The notes: generated from the letters alone by a model not told the origin. A DNA stretch of 64,000 bases from Anaerocolumna xylanovorans DSM 12503 (GCF_900143645.1 NZ_FRFD01000012.1:62001-126000); one strand, 5' to 3'; shown: positions 17,838 through 27,187, numbered from the stretch's first letter. Made by a program: numbers and translations.

Positions 17838-18728
17838 TCATTTCTTTAGCAAGGTCATGGGATCAAGAGTTTCTTTGTTCTTCTCTACCATGAAATAAAG
17901 GTTGCCTCCCTCTACGGAGTAGTACATAGTAGGCTTTGCAATTGTTCCAAGGACTTCTCCTTTTTCTACCATGTCACCTACCTTAGCTTTCAGGCTATCA
18001 TCCAATTGGCCATATACCAGACTATATCCGCTTCCGATATTGACCTTAACTGTAACACCTGTTTCATCTTCCTTTGTAATAGAAGTGATTATACCCGTAG
18101 CTGCATTTGTTACCTCTGCCCCGACTTTGGCTTGAATAACAACAGCAGGGTTGCAGCGGAACTGCTCTAAGGTCTTAAAATAAATCACTCTGTCTGGACT
18201 GTAGTTAATCAATACATCACCATTAATCGGCCAGGACAGACCCTTTTCTGTATCAAAATACAAAGAATCGGCTGTCATAACTTCCTTGGTGTCATCCGCA
18301 GCTTTTGCAGTATCTTCCTGTTTGCCTTTGCTGGCATCTGCTGCTTTTTCTGCTGCTTCCTTTTCTTCTAATGCATGCTTATAATTGGGATCATCTTCTG
18401 CATTAGCACTTTCTAAATTATCTCCGGCACCGCCTGGTTCTGTTGGGGTCACCTGAGCTTCTTTGGTACCGCCGGATGAACTGCCAGGCACATTTTTAGC
18501 AGTATCCGAGGGGGTTGTGTTATCAGGAACATCTGTGGCTCCCAGAGAGCCATTATCAGCTACATTAGAGTCAGGCGTGTTTAAATCTGCAAGATTTTGC
18601 CCTTCATTCTTTCCTGAAGGCTGATTTAAGCTGACTACCGTTATAGCAATGATAGCTAATGCCCCGATGCCCAATAACACGTAAAAGCTTTTGCTCTTGA
18701 AAAATTCAGCTAAGCTATGTTTTTTCAT
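17838..18728 (-). CDS. SpoIIQ-like membrane-anchored M23 (LytM) domain protein
   Basis: A 296-residue type II membrane protein: TM near residues 15-35, a long Ser/Thr/Asn/Ala-rich linker (40-165), and an M23-like beta domain (175-290). The zinc and catalytic His residues of active LytM enzymes are not visible: the positions usually read HLSxxxV and HLHFEV are here YGQLDDS and NLYFMV, so the domain looks inactive. A forespore SpoIIQ role (channel with SpoIIIAH) is inferred from this form and from spoIIR and other sporulation genes nearby. ATG 18728 is chosen because AGAGGTG sits six bases upstream. Confidence 0.65.
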   Translation of the reverse strand: MKKHSLAEFFKSKSFYVLLGIGALAIIAITVVSLNQPSGKNEGQNLADLNTPDSNVADNGSLGATDVPDNTTPSDTAKNVPGSSSGGTKEAQVTPTEPGGAGDNLESANAEDDPNYKHALEEKEAAEKAADASKGKQEDTAKAADDTKEVMTADSLYFDTEKGLSWPINGDVLINYSPDRVIYFKTLEQFRCNPAVVIQAKVGAEVTNAATGIITSITKEDETGVTVKVNIGSGYSLVYGQLDDSLKAKVGDMVEKGEVLGTIAKPTMYYSVEGGNLYFMVEKNKETLDPMTLLKK

Positions 18729-18747
18729 TATCATCACCTCTAGATAT

Positions 18748-18775
18748 ATTTTCACCAGAAATGATTTTTTTATTC
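18748..18775 (-). promoter_or_regulatory. Candidate forespore (sigma-F-like) promoter of the SpoIIQ-like gene
   Basis: GAATA at 18775-18771, 14-bp spacer, GGTGAAAAT at 18756-18748, which fits the sigma-F -10 pattern GGnnAnnnT. Spacing is one base short of usual, and no sigma-A promoter is seen. Confidence 0.3.
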
Positions 18776-18785
18776 ATGTATCAAA

Positions 18786-18872
18786 TAGTGTGAAAAATAA
18801 AAAACATTTTTCACTTTCTATTTGGGCAGTATCGCAAGCAGGCTTGCGATATGCACGGGGAATAGTGTGAAA
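18786..18872 (+). repeat. One unit of repeat family A
   Basis: Bounded by TAGTGTGAAA at 18786-18795 and 18863-18872, a 77-bp period. First hairpin TGAAAAAT..CATTTTTCA, then GGGCAGT, second hairpin ATCGCAAGC/GCTTGCGAT, then ATGCACGGGG. Confidence 0.8.
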
Positions 18873-18900
18873 CAATAATTTAGCTGATTAGTAGGAAGTA

Positions 18901-21348
18901 TTATCTATGAACCTTCGTCAGATGCCAAATATCCCTTACATATTCTTCAATTGTACGGTCTGATGAGAACTTACCGCACTTCGCAATATTCATTAAAGCT
19001 GATTTTGCCCAGCCTTCCTTATTGCAGTATGCCTTCTCAACTTTCTTTTGAGCCTCCTCATAAGATCTGAAATCCTTTAGGATAAAATACCTGTCCGCAG
19101 GTTCTCCTCCTCTCCCTGAAAGCAGAGATTCATAAAGAGATGCAAAAAGTGTTTTATCTTCCTTGCTATAGGTACCGTCTACCAATTGGTCTACTACCCG
19201 CTTAATCTCCTTATCGGAATTATATACCTCTCTGGGGTTGTATCCCCCCTGATGTTCATATTCTATTACTTCGTCGGAATGAAGCCCGAAGAGAAACGCA
19301 TTTTCTTCTCCTACTTCTTCAACAATCTCAACATTGGCGCCATCCAGTGTTCCAAGTGTCAATGCACCGTTTAGCATAAACTTCATGTTTCCTGTCCCCG
19401 AAGCTTCTTTACTGGCTGTTGATATCTGCTCGGATACATCCGCTGCAGCAAAGATTATTTCTGCATTGGATACCCTGTAATTTTCTATGAAGACGACCTT
19501 GATTTTATCTTGGATCGTGCTGTCATTATTCACTACCTCGCCCACACTGTTTATAAGCTTGATAATTGCTTTAGCCCTCTCATAGCCCGCCGACGCTTTT
19601 GCTCCAAAGATGAAAGTCCTTGGATAAAATTCCATATCAGGATTATCCTTTATCTTATTGTAAAGATACATTACGTGGAGAATATTAAGCAGCTGCCTTT
19701 TGTATTCATGAAGCCTTTTAACCTGTACGTCAAAGATGGAATCCGGACTTACGGTAATACCATTCTTCTCCTTAATGTAATTCATAAGACGCAGTTTGTT
19801 TTTGTATTTGATTTCAAGAAATTCCTTCTGACTTTGTTTATCCTCTGCGTAGGGTATAAGCCTCTGCATCTGAGATAAGTCCGTAATCCAGCCGTCACCA
19901 ATCTTATGTGTTACCCAGGAAGCCAACAGGGGGTTGCCGTGAAGAAGAAATCTTCTCTGGGTGATACCATTGGTTTTATTGTTGAATTTTCCGGGGAACA
20001 TTTCATAAAAATCCTTTAATTCCTGTTTTTTCAGTATTTCCGTATGAAGCTTTGCTACCCCGTTGACAGAAAAGCTTCCTACAATAGCAAGGTTTGCCAT
20101 CCTTACCTGGCCGTCATAAAGAATTGCCATCTTTTCTATCTTTTTTGCTTCCGAAGGATATTCCTTTAATATCTGCAGAATAAATCTGCGGTTGATTTCC
20201 TCCACTACCTGATAAATTCTGGGAAGCAGTCTTTTGAACAGATCGATAGGCCATTTCTCCAATGCTTCAGACATGATAGTATGATTGGTATAAGCACAGG
20301 TCTTTGTCGTAATACTCCATGCTTCCTCCCATCCCAGGTAATAGTCGTCTAAGAGTATTCTCATAAGCTCCGGTACCGTTACAGTCGGATGGGTATCATT
20401 TAACTGGAAACACACCTTCTCATGAAGATTATGGATATCATCGTGCCTTTCCATATACTTTGCCACTGCTCTCTGGATACTGGCAGATACAAAGAAATAT
20501 TGCTGTTTCAGGCGAAGTTCCTTTCCAGCAATATGGTGGTCATTTGGATAAAGTACCTCACAGATTGTTCTTGCAAGATTCTGCTGTTCAACTGCCTTCT
20601 GGTATTCTCCCTTATCAAAAGAATCCAGATTAAAAGTGTCAATAGCTTCTGCATTCCAGATACGAAGCGTATTTACCACATGGTTTCCATAACCTAATAT
20701 GGGCATATCATAGGGGATTGCCCTGACAGACTGGTAATTTTCCTGAATAAAACGGTCATTGCCATATTCATCCCGAATCATTCTTACATAGCCGCCAAAC
20801 TTCACAGTAGTTGCATACTCACTTCTCTTTATTTCAAACGGGTTACCGTCCTTTAACCAATTATCCGGTACCTCCACCTGATAGCCGTTCTCTATTTTTT
20901 GCTCGAACATTCCATATTTATAACGGATTCCGCAGCCATAGGCAGGATACCCAAGTGTTGACAGGGAATCCAAGAAACAGGCAGCCAATCTTCCAAGCCC
21001 TCCATTTCCAAGAGCTGCATCCGGCTCCTCATCTTCAATATTCTCCAGGTCATAGCCCAATTCCTCCACGGCTTCTCTGATGGATGCATCTGCTTTTAAA
21101 TTGGTAATCATATTTCCTAATGCCCTGCCTACCAAAAATTCCATGGAAAGATAGTAAACTGTCTTTAAATCCTGTTCCTCGTAAGCCTTATGAGCCTCCA
21201 ACCAGTCATCTATAATCATATTCTTTACAGTAAAGGCAACGCCCTGATACACCTGCTGCCTTGTGGCATCCTCAATGGGCCTTCGGAAAAACACACCGAT
21301 ATATTCCTCTACATTCTTTTTAAATTCTTTTTTGTCAAATTCTTGCAT
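18901..21348 (-). CDS. glgP: Glycogen/starch phosphorylase
   Basis: PLP-dependent GT35 enzyme, 815 residues, that releases Glc1P from glycogen or maltodextrin with phosphate. The PLP lysine lies in EASGTGNMKFMLNG near residue 655, and the N-terminal half carries the family blocks GNGGLGRLAACFLDS and NDTHPT. Length is normal. The ATG at 21348 follows AGGAGG closely; a further ATG at 21378 has no good site. A candidate promoter lies at 21463-21492. It stands alone on its strand, without other glg genes. Confidence 0.96.
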   Translation of the reverse strand: MQEFDKKEFKKNVEEYIGVFFRRPIEDATRQQVYQGVAFTVKNMIIDDWLEAHKAYEEQDLKTVYYLSMEFLVGRALGNMITNLKADASIREAVEELGYDLENIEDEEPDAALGNGGLGRLAACFLDSLSTLGYPAYGCGIRYKYGMFEQKIENGYQVEVPDNWLKDGNPFEIKRSEYATTVKFGGYVRMIRDEYGNDRFIQENYQSVRAIPYDMPILGYGNHVVNTLRIWNAEAIDTFNLDSFDKGEYQKAVEQQNLARTICEVLYPNDHHIAGKELRLKQQYFFVSASIQRAVAKYMERHDDIHNLHEKVCFQLNDTHPTVTVPELMRILLDDYYLGWEEAWSITTKTCAYTNHTIMSEALEKWPIDLFKRLLPRIYQVVEEINRRFILQILKEYPSEAKKIEKMAILYDGQVRMANLAIVGSFSVNGVAKLHTEILKKQELKDFYEMFPGKFNNKTNGITQRRFLLHGNPLLASWVTHKIGDGWITDLSQMQRLIPYAEDKQSQKEFLEIKYKNKLRLMNYIKEKNGITVSPDSIFDVQVKRLHEYKRQLLNILHVMYLYNKIKDNPDMEFYPRTFIFGAKASAGYERAKAIIKLINSVGEVVNNDSTIQDKIKVVFIENYRVSNAEIIFAAADVSEQISTASKEASGTGNMKFMLNGALTLGTLDGANVEIVEEVGEENAFLFGLHSDEVIEYEHQGGYNPREVYNSDKEIKRVVDQLVDGTYSKEDKTLFASLYESLLSGRGGEPADRYFILKDFRSYEEAQKKVEKAYCNKEGWAKSALMNIAKCGKFSSDRTIEEYVRDIWHLTKVHR

Positions 21349-21462
21349 ATAGCCTCCTATTTGTCCATGCCATGGCATTCCTTTTAATAAAAGTTTCCAT
21401 ACGGCTGTACTCTTTTGTTCTGTGCCTTTTCTTCACACATATCCAGGTTGCTTGTTATACAC

Positions 21463-21492
21463 ATTATATCTTATGCCTTGGCAGGTATACAA
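21463..21492 (-). promoter_or_regulatory. Candidate sigma-A promoter of glgP
   Basis: TTGTAT at 21492-21487, 18-bp spacer, TATAAT at 21468-21463. The untranslated leader would be about 110 bases. Confidence 0.55.
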
Positions 21493-21606
21493 GGGAAAAC
21501 TTTAAAGATTATTCCAAAACAGACATCAATATGTATTTTATCCATATATATATCATCAATACCCATATGGTTTTCACTTGTAATAGCATTTTTTAGTAAA
21601 TTAATT

Positions 21607-21636
21607 TTGCAGAATACTTTTATTGTATGTTATAAT
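21607..21636 (+). promoter_or_regulatory. Candidate sigma-A promoter of the 21738 membrane protein gene
   Basis: Perfect TATAAT at 21631-21636. The -35 is weak (TTGCAG at 21607-21612, 18-bp spacer). Confidence 0.5.
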
Positions 21637-21649
21637 GGAAAAGCGTATT

Positions 21650-21719
21650 CCGGGGTAGTGCTTCTAAAGCCGATACCCGGAAAAAAAGATGGGAGAAGGG
21701 CAGTAATACAAAGCTGCCC
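21650..21719 (+). other. Two hairpins in the leader of the 21738 gene
   Basis: CCGGGGTA at 21650-21657 pairs with TACCCGG at 21674-21680 and is followed by seven A. GGGCAG at 21698-21703 pairs with CTGCCC at 21714-21719. No known riboswitch consensus was recognised. Confidence 0.4.
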
Positions 21720-21737
21720 TCCAAGAAAGAGGTCAAC

Positions 21738-22952
21738 ATGGAACAAAATTACTTAAGAAAAATTATCCAGAAAAATACCCGAGGCCCATTATTGATAAGC
21801 CTGATTCTTATTTTTATTTTTGTGGCAGGCTATACCCAGGAATCTCATAAATGGAGCACCTTATTTACTCCTCTGGCAGAGGAAAACAGTGTAGAAGGGA
21901 TTCAATCCCTCCACAAACAGGGTAAATTTTATTTTCAATTAAAGAAGGCAGATATTTATTTTCTGGACTATGGCATCTATAGTTATAATACTGTAAACGG
22001 CATAAAATCAAGTGAAGAAAAGCTTTCCCAGGTATATGGAGTTCTGGTGTTAGATGATGGCTATCTGTTAACCCTCTTACCAAAGAATTACCTTGATATG
22101 TCCGAAGAGGAACTAACCTCGGTAACTGCTGTGGCAAACTTAGACGCCTTAAATGGCAATGAATATCACATGGAAGCCTATGACGAAATGGTTACTACCT
22201 TAAGTGATGCCTTCGGGATAGATTCCTCCGTAGTAAAAGAAAATGTACCGGAAATCTGTGTAACTATCCCAGAAAATGGCCGTCTGGGTGACCAGGCATT
22301 ATTCTTGGTTATTCTTTCGGGCTTTCTAATATCACTGGCATTTTTCCTTTATCAGCTTCTTATTATATTTAATTACAGGCTGTCCAAGTTTTACAGAAAG
22401 CTTGCCAAGACCGGCAACGCTGAGGATATTGAATACAGTATCAACCGCGCAGCAGCAGACGGAACCTGTCTTTATATAAATACCTTAAAGTCCGCCGGCT
22501 TTACAGGCCTTGTTACCTCCGATTATATCATCGGAAAGAAAAATACATCCCTTATGCTGGGGAACACAAAGGATTTAGTTTGGGTCCACCTAAAGCTTAT
22601 CAGGCATAAGACCTACTTTATTACTGTGGGAAAGAGCTATCAGGTACTTTTTTACTTTAAGGGCGTAAAAGCTCCCATTACTATTAACTGTAATAAAGAA
22701 GAAACCGCAGCCGGTCTGATTGGAGCAGTATCAGAAAATTTAAGGGTATGCTGCGAATATTCCGATGAGCTTGCAAAACTTTATAGGAAGAATTATGATG
22801 CCTTTCTAAAGGAAGTCACGGAAAGGGTGTCTGCAAGAAACCAGGAAGAATATGGCTATGATGAAAACAGCGAAGCCGGAAATTACCGTACAGACAGCAG
22901 TGAGACAGAAAGCAGCCGCGAGGAAAGTAATACTGACGAAACCACCCTTTAA
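21738..22952 (+). CDS. Two-TM membrane protein of unknown function
   Basis: 404 residues, family not recognised. Visible layout: short cytoplasmic N-terminus, TM near 18-36, an extracellular domain of about 145 residues, TM near 188-212, then a cytoplasmic domain of about 150 residues, and a Glu/Ser/Thr-rich disordered tail from about 365. The cytoplasmic part includes a stretch resembling a PH-like or stress-protein beta fold (LVWVHLKLIRHKTYFITVGKSYQV), but this is only a guess. Ribosome binding site AGAGGT is well placed. It converges on ileS, with a shared terminator between. Confidence 0.7.
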   Translation: MEQNYLRKIIQKNTRGPLLISLILIFIFVAGYTQESHKWSTLFTPLAEENSVEGIQSLHKQGKFYFQLKKADIYFLDYGIYSYNTVNGIKSSEEKLSQVYGVLVLDDGYLLTLLPKNYLDMSEEELTSVTAVANLDALNGNEYHMEAYDEMVTTLSDAFGIDSSVVKENVPEICVTIPENGRLGDQALFLVILSGFLISLAFFLYQLLIIFNYRLSKFYRKLAKTGNAEDIEYSINRAAADGTCLYINTLKSAGFTGLVTSDYIIGKKNTSLMLGNTKDLVWVHLKLIRHKTYFITVGKSYQVLFYFKGVKAPITINCNKEETAAGLIGAVSENLRVCCEYSDELAKLYRKNYDAFLKEVTERVSARNQEEYGYDENSEAGNYRTDSSETESSREESNTDETTL

Positions 22953-23014
22953 ATAAATCTGATGGATTTAAACCGGTAAACTCAATACGAACATCATTAA
23001 GATAATAACTGCCT

Positions 23015-23070
23015 AAAAATAAAGCGGGCCGTTTCATTCTATAAGCAATGAAACGGCCCGCCTTATTTTT
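23015..23070. terminator. Bidirectional terminator between the 21738 gene and ileS
   Basis: Perfect 15-bp stem: 23024-23038 pairs with 23047-23061 (GCGGGCCGTTTCATT and complement), eight-base loop. T-rich tails follow on both strands. Confidence 0.92.
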
Positions 23071-23077
23071 TATCATT

Positions 23078-26000
23078 TTATTTTTTAACAACTCCAAGCA
23101 CTACATTTTCACCGTTAATATTCCATTCCTTGGTAAATCCCTTGGTTTCTCCAAGCGTAATCTCCTCTGCCAATACCTCTGATTTAATTTCTTCGGCATT
23201 TCTTTCAAAGATTCCCTTGATTACTTCATTGCCTTCCTGATATATCAGAATATGGTCCATTACCTCAAAGCCGGCATCTTTTCTCATGGTCTGTATCTTA
23301 CTGATAAGTTCTCTTACAAAACCTTCTTCAATCAGTTCAGGAGTTAACCTGGTTTCCAGAACTACCGTAATTCCCTTATCAGAATCGGATACGAAGCCTT
23401 CGGTCTGAGCAGCTTCAATTAATAAATCATCCTTTTCCAGGTAGCTTTCTGTTCCTTCAAGAGTAATCTTAAGTTTCCCTGTAGCATTGATTTCATCCAT
23501 GGCTTCGTTGCCGTTAAGTCCTGCCAAAATCCCGCGGATGGCACCGATTTGCTTGCCAAACTTCGGTCCTAAGGTCTTTAACTGGGGCTTAAAGCTGTAG
23601 GAGGTAAAGTTTCTCACATCCTGTGTAAATACAACCTTCTTCACATTTAATTCTTCTTCTATGATGCTAAGATAGAAAGAAGGAAGTCCTTCTGCCTGTT
23701 CGCCCTTCTCATCGGTATAGGAATAATCCGCCTTTACATACATGGTGCCAATGGGCTGCCTGTTCTTGATATTGGCAGTATTACGGCAGGCACGGCCCAG
23801 CACCACGATATCCAGAAGTGCTTCCATATTCTTCTCAAGCTCCTTGTCGATATAATCTTCCCTGTAGGAAGGATATTCGCATAAGTGGATACTTTGAGGC
23901 GCAGATTTATCAATCTTAACTACCAGATTGCGGTAAATATCCTCTGTCATGTAAGGAATAAAAGGAGCAGATATCTTTGCCAGGGTAATCAGCGTGGTAT
24001 AAAGGGTCATATAGGCATTGATCTTATCCTGCTCCATTCCCTTTGCCCAGAAGCGTTCCCTGCTTCTTCTTACGTACCAGTTACTCATCTCATCCACAAA
24101 ATCATCCAGCAGTCTTGCTGCCTCTGTAATGCGGTAGCTCTCCAGATGGCTGTCAACGGTCTTAACAAGGGTATTTAACTTGGACAGCATCCACTTATCC
24201 ATAACAGACAGCTTATCGTAATCCAGAGTATATTTTGTGGCGTCAAATTCATCTATGTTGGCATAGAGTACAAAGAAAGCATAGGTGTTCCAGAAAGTAC
24301 CCATGAATTTCCTCTGTCCTTCCGTTACCGCACCGCTGTGGAAACGGTTGGGAAGCCATAACGCACTGTTAATATAGAAATACCAGCGTACCGCATCGGC
24401 TCCATGCTCTGACAGAGTATCAAAAGGATCTACGGCATTGCCTTTGGACTTGGACATCTTCTGTCCGTTCTCATCCTGAACGTGTCCAAGCACAATTACA
24501 TTCTTATAAGGAGACTTCTCAAATATCAGGGTCGAGATGGCAAGGAGGGAATAGAACCATCCTCTGGTCTGGTCTACCGCTTCACTGATAAAATCTGCCG
24601 GGAAATTCTTCTCGAACATTTCCTTATTTTCAAATGGATAATGCCATTGCGCGAAAGGCATAGAACCGGAATCGAACCAACAGTCAATTACCGGCTTTAC
24701 ACGCTTCATTTCCTTGCCGCACTCAGGACACTTGATTGTTACGGCATCAATGAAAGGTCTGTGAAGCTCGATATCATCCGGGCAGTTATCGGACATGGAT
24801 TTTAGTTCCTCAATGCTTCCGATGGCATGACGGTGTCCGTCCTCACATTCCCAGATATTAAGGGGAGTTCCCCAGTAACGGTCACGGCTGATACCCCAGT
24901 CCTGAACGTTCTTAATCCAGTCTCCGAACCTTCCCTGTCCGATACTCTCCGGCATCCAGTTAATGGTATTATTGTTTGCAACCAACTGGTCCTTTACCTC
25001 TGTCATCTTGATAAACCAGGAGTCTCTTGCATAGTAGATAAGAGGTGTATCACAGCGCCAGCAGAAAGGATAGCTGTGCTCGAATTTCAAAGTCTTAAAT
25101 AAGAGGTTCTTAGTAGCTAAGAGCTTTATAATGCCTTCATCTGCCTTCTTGCAAAACATACCGGCAAAGTCGGTTACTTCAGGCTTCATCTCGCCTTTTC
25201 CATCAACTAACTGTACAAAGGGAAGATCATATCTGCGGCCGACACTGGCATCATCCTCACCAAAGGCAGGTGCAATATGAACAACGCCGGTACCGTCTGT
25301 TAAGGTTACATAAGTATCACAGGTTACATAGTAAGCTTTCTTATCCGGCTTTACATAGTCAAATAAAGGTTCGTATTCCTTGTACTCAAGGTCCGTACCA
25401 GCATAAGTCTCTTCTACGGTATATTCCCCGTCGATTACAGAAAGAAGTGCCTCTGCCAGAATGTACTTTTCGGTTTTTACGGCTTCTTTGTCTTCACTGT
25501 CCGCCTTTATAATATCTCCTTTGGCATTTAGCTTAACAGATGCTTTAACATAGGTTTCTTTCGGGTTAACGCAGAGTGCCACGTTGGAAGGTAAGGTCCA
25601 GGGAGTCGTTGTCCAGGCAAGAATATATTCGTTTTCTTCACCCTTTACCCTGAACTTTGCAATAACGGACTTTTCTTTTACATCTTTATAGCCCATTGCC
25701 ACTTCGTTACTGGAGAGAGGGGTTCCGCATCTTGGGCAGTAGGGGACAATCTTAAAGCCCTTATATAAAAGTCCCTTTTCCCAGATTTGCTTAAGAGCCC
25801 ACCATTCGGACTCAATAAACTTGTTGTCATAGGTAACATAAGGGTCTTCCATGTCCACCCAATAGCCTACAGTCTCGGAGAAATCTTCCCACATTCCCTT
25901 GTACTTCCACACACTTTCCTTACATTGGTGGATAAAGGGCTCCAAGCCATACTCTTCAATCTGCTCTTTCCCGTCAAGTCCAAGCTTTTTCTCAACCTCT

Positions 26001-26281
26001 AGCTCAACCGGTAATCCATGGGTATCCCAGCCGGCCTTTCTTAATACATTATAGCCCTTCATGGTGCGGTATCTGGGTATGATATCCTTTATAACCCTGG
26101 TTAATACGTGACCGATATGGGGCTTTCCGTTTGCTGTGGGTGGTCCGTCATAAAAGGTATAGGGTTTCCCGTTTTTTCTTTCTTCAATGGTTCTTTCGAA
26201 GATTTTTTCATTCTTCCAGAATTTTAATACTTCCTTTTCACGTTCTACAAAGTTCAGATTCGTAGAGACCTTATCATACAT
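23078..26281 (-). CDS. ileS: Isoleucyl-tRNA synthetase, eukaryote-like (IleS2) type
   Basis: Cytoplasmic class I synthetase of 1067 residues that charges tRNA-Ile. HIGH is at residues 55-58 and KMSKS near 612. Cys motifs CPRCGTPLSSNE and CPECGKEMK are seen inside the body, and the family's anticodon-binding and C-terminal domains follow. The N-terminal sequence and length match the eukaryote-like IleS clade common in clostridia and linked, in known cases, with mupirocin resistance. Expression should be controlled by the T-box leader at 26428-26713. An extra palindromic element lies between that terminator and the ribosome binding site. Confidence 0.97.
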   Translation of the reverse strand: MYDKVSTNLNFVEREKEVLKFWKNEKIFERTIEERKNGKPYTFYDGPPTANGKPHIGHVLTRVIKDIIPRYRTMKGYNVLRKAGWDTHGLPVELEVEKKLGLDGKEQIEEYGLEPFIHQCKESVWKYKGMWEDFSETVGYWVDMEDPYVTYDNKFIESEWWALKQIWEKGLLYKGFKIVPYCPRCGTPLSSNEVAMGYKDVKEKSVIAKFRVKGEENEYILAWTTTPWTLPSNVALCVNPKETYVKASVKLNAKGDIIKADSEDKEAVKTEKYILAEALLSVIDGEYTVEETYAGTDLEYKEYEPLFDYVKPDKKAYYVTCDTYVTLTDGTGVVHIAPAFGEDDASVGRRYDLPFVQLVDGKGEMKPEVTDFAGMFCKKADEGIIKLLATKNLLFKTLKFEHSYPFCWRCDTPLIYYARDSWFIKMTEVKDQLVANNNTINWMPESIGQGRFGDWIKNVQDWGISRDRYWGTPLNIWECEDGHRHAIGSIEELKSMSDNCPDDIELHRPFIDAVTIKCPECGKEMKRVKPVIDCWFDSGSMPFAQWHYPFENKEMFEKNFPADFISEAVDQTRGWFYSLLAISTLIFEKSPYKNVIVLGHVQDENGQKMSKSKGNAVDPFDTLSEHGADAVRWYFYINSALWLPNRFHSGAVTEGQRKFMGTFWNTYAFFVLYANIDEFDATKYTLDYDKLSVMDKWMLSKLNTLVKTVDSHLESYRITEAARLLDDFVDEMSNWYVRRSRERFWAKGMEQDKINAYMTLYTTLITLAKISAPFIPYMTEDIYRNLVVKIDKSAPQSIHLCEYPSYREDYIDKELEKNMEALLDIVVLGRACRNTANIKNRQPIGTMYVKADYSYTDEKGEQAEGLPSFYLSIIEEELNVKKVVFTQDVRNFTSYSFKPQLKTLGPKFGKQIGAIRGILAGLNGNEAMDEINATGKLKITLEGTESYLEKDDLLIEAAQTEGFVSDSDKGITVVLETRLTPELIEEGFVRELISKIQTMRKDAGFEVMDHILIYQEGNEVIKGIFERNAEEIKSEVLAEEITLGETKGFTKEWNINGENVVLGVVKK

Positions 26282-26305
26282 GTGATATCCTCCTTACTGT
26301 GATTA

Positions 26306-26394
26306 AAAGTGTCCGCTTGCTGACACTTTCGCGCCCGAGCGGAATGCATAGCAATAAACTTCCTCGCCGCGAGGTGTGCATCCTGCCGGTCGGG
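26306..26394 (-). repeat. GC-rich palindromic element in the ileS leader
   Basis: Two adjacent inverted repeats: AAAGTGTC/GACACTTT (26306-26313 with 26322-26329), and a larger one where CCCGAGCGGAATGCA (26334-26348) pairs imperfectly with 26377-26394, enclosing a CCTCG/CGAGG hairpin (26362-26374). It is much richer in GC than its surroundings, so it looks inserted. On the plus strand it is followed by a T run. Only one copy is in the window. Confidence 0.6.
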
Positions 26395-26427
26395 CTTTTT
26401 ATTTCATAGGACGTGCTTTCCTATAAG

Positions 26428-26713
26428 ATAAAAAAGCTCCCATCCATAAACAGGATGAGAGCGTTTGTGCCTCATTGTACCACCTATTTACATACGTTTC
26501 CTCTCTAAGCTTTCCCAAAAAGGAACATGATATGCTATCTGTATAACGGCAGATACCGGCGCGGCTTACTAACTTTGCTTTCAGCTTGCAACTTGGGAGT
26601 GATTTTCGTAAATCTGCTACTGGTACCGGGCTTTCACTCTCCCCGGCTCGCTTTGAGGTTCGCTGATTTCTACTCTCTCCGTCATGGTCTTTGTAATCTT
26701 TATAATATTATAA
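26428..26713 (-). promoter_or_regulatory. T-box riboswitch leader (isoleucine)
   Basis: Senses uncharged tRNA-Ile and lets transcription proceed into ileS. The T-box AGGTGGTACAATGAG is at 26485-26471. Stem I carries the AGAGAGTA and GTGAAAGCCCGG blocks and the specifier ATC at 26603-26601 within AAAATCAC. The competing terminator pairs GCTCTCATCC (26462-26453) with GGATGGGAGC (26445-26436), followed by a T run. It starts a few bases after the promoter at 26720-26748. Confidence 0.92.
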
Positions 26714-26719
26714 TTCATA

Positions 26720-26748
26720 ATCATAGTATAAAAATTTTTATTTGTCAA
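26720..26748 (-). promoter_or_regulatory. Strong sigma-A promoter of ileS
   Basis: TTGACA at 26748-26743, 17-bp spacer, TATGAT at 26725-26720. The -35 overlaps the last codons of the HPr-like gene. Confidence 0.88.
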
Positions 26749-26993
26749 TCCGAAAGTTCTTCTGTCTGCTCCAGAGTGCTTAGGTATTCATCAAATTCTT
26801 TTTCTGATTCCTCATAATAAACATCAATGGAAGGTAAATTCAGTGCAAAAAAAAGTCCTAACAGTGTCTTGGCATCAAAATCAAAGGTTCCGCTCTGTGT
26901 CTTCACTCTGATATCCGTCTTGCATCTTTCTGCCTGACGGTTGAACTCATATAGATCATTCGCTTCTTTAAAAACAATAGTCTTAGTTTTCAT
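26745..26993 (-). CDS. HPr-like protein lacking the active-site histidine
   Basis: 82 residues with the pattern of the HPr fold: FNRQAERCKTDIRVKTQSGTFDFDAKTLLGLFFAL aligns by eye with the helix-strand-helix core of PTS HPr, including the region of the regulatory Ser46 loop, where Thr/Leu are found. The phosphorylated His15 segment (GIHARPA) is absent, so it cannot act as a normal phosphocarrier. A regulatory, Crh-like or other role is unknown. The ileS promoter begins at its stop codon. A candidate promoter is at 27188-27216. Confidence 0.7.
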   Translation of the reverse strand: MKTKTIVFKEANDLYEFNRQAERCKTDIRVKTQSGTFDFDAKTLLGLFFALNLPSIDVYYEESEKEFDEYLSTLEQTEELSD

Positions 26994-26997
26994 TTTG

Positions 26998-27068
26998 GGC
27001 TCCCATCTGCGTGCTTTAGCACGCGTGCAAAATCAGGGGGAAGTGAAAGGATCATCTTTCACTCCTAT
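26998..27068 (-). repeat. Divergent copy of repeat family A in the HPr-like leader
   Basis: Keeps the order GCTCCCAT, a second hairpin (GCGTGCT/AGCACGC), AAATCAGGG, then the first hairpin (AGTGAAAG/CTTTCACT), as in the copies at 2111-2281, but with changed sequence. The rest of the 26994-27297 gap holds the HPr promoter and no gene. Confidence 0.5.
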
Positions 27069-27187
27069 CCTCCTTCCTTTTCATACCTGCTGTACTTTCC
27101 TCTGGTTTCCGGTTTTGCTACAGCGCTGCATATGAATGACTGAAACATGAAATATTTGAGATACCGATTACGTTATATGTCATTCCC

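Noticed and set aside
21645..21737. Riboswitch in the leader of the 21738 gene
   Set aside because: Two hairpins are present, but no consensus of a known riboswitch class could be matched.
26306..26400. Plus-strand intrinsic terminator
   Set aside because: The palindrome followed by T looks like one, but no plus-strand gene or promoter leads into it.
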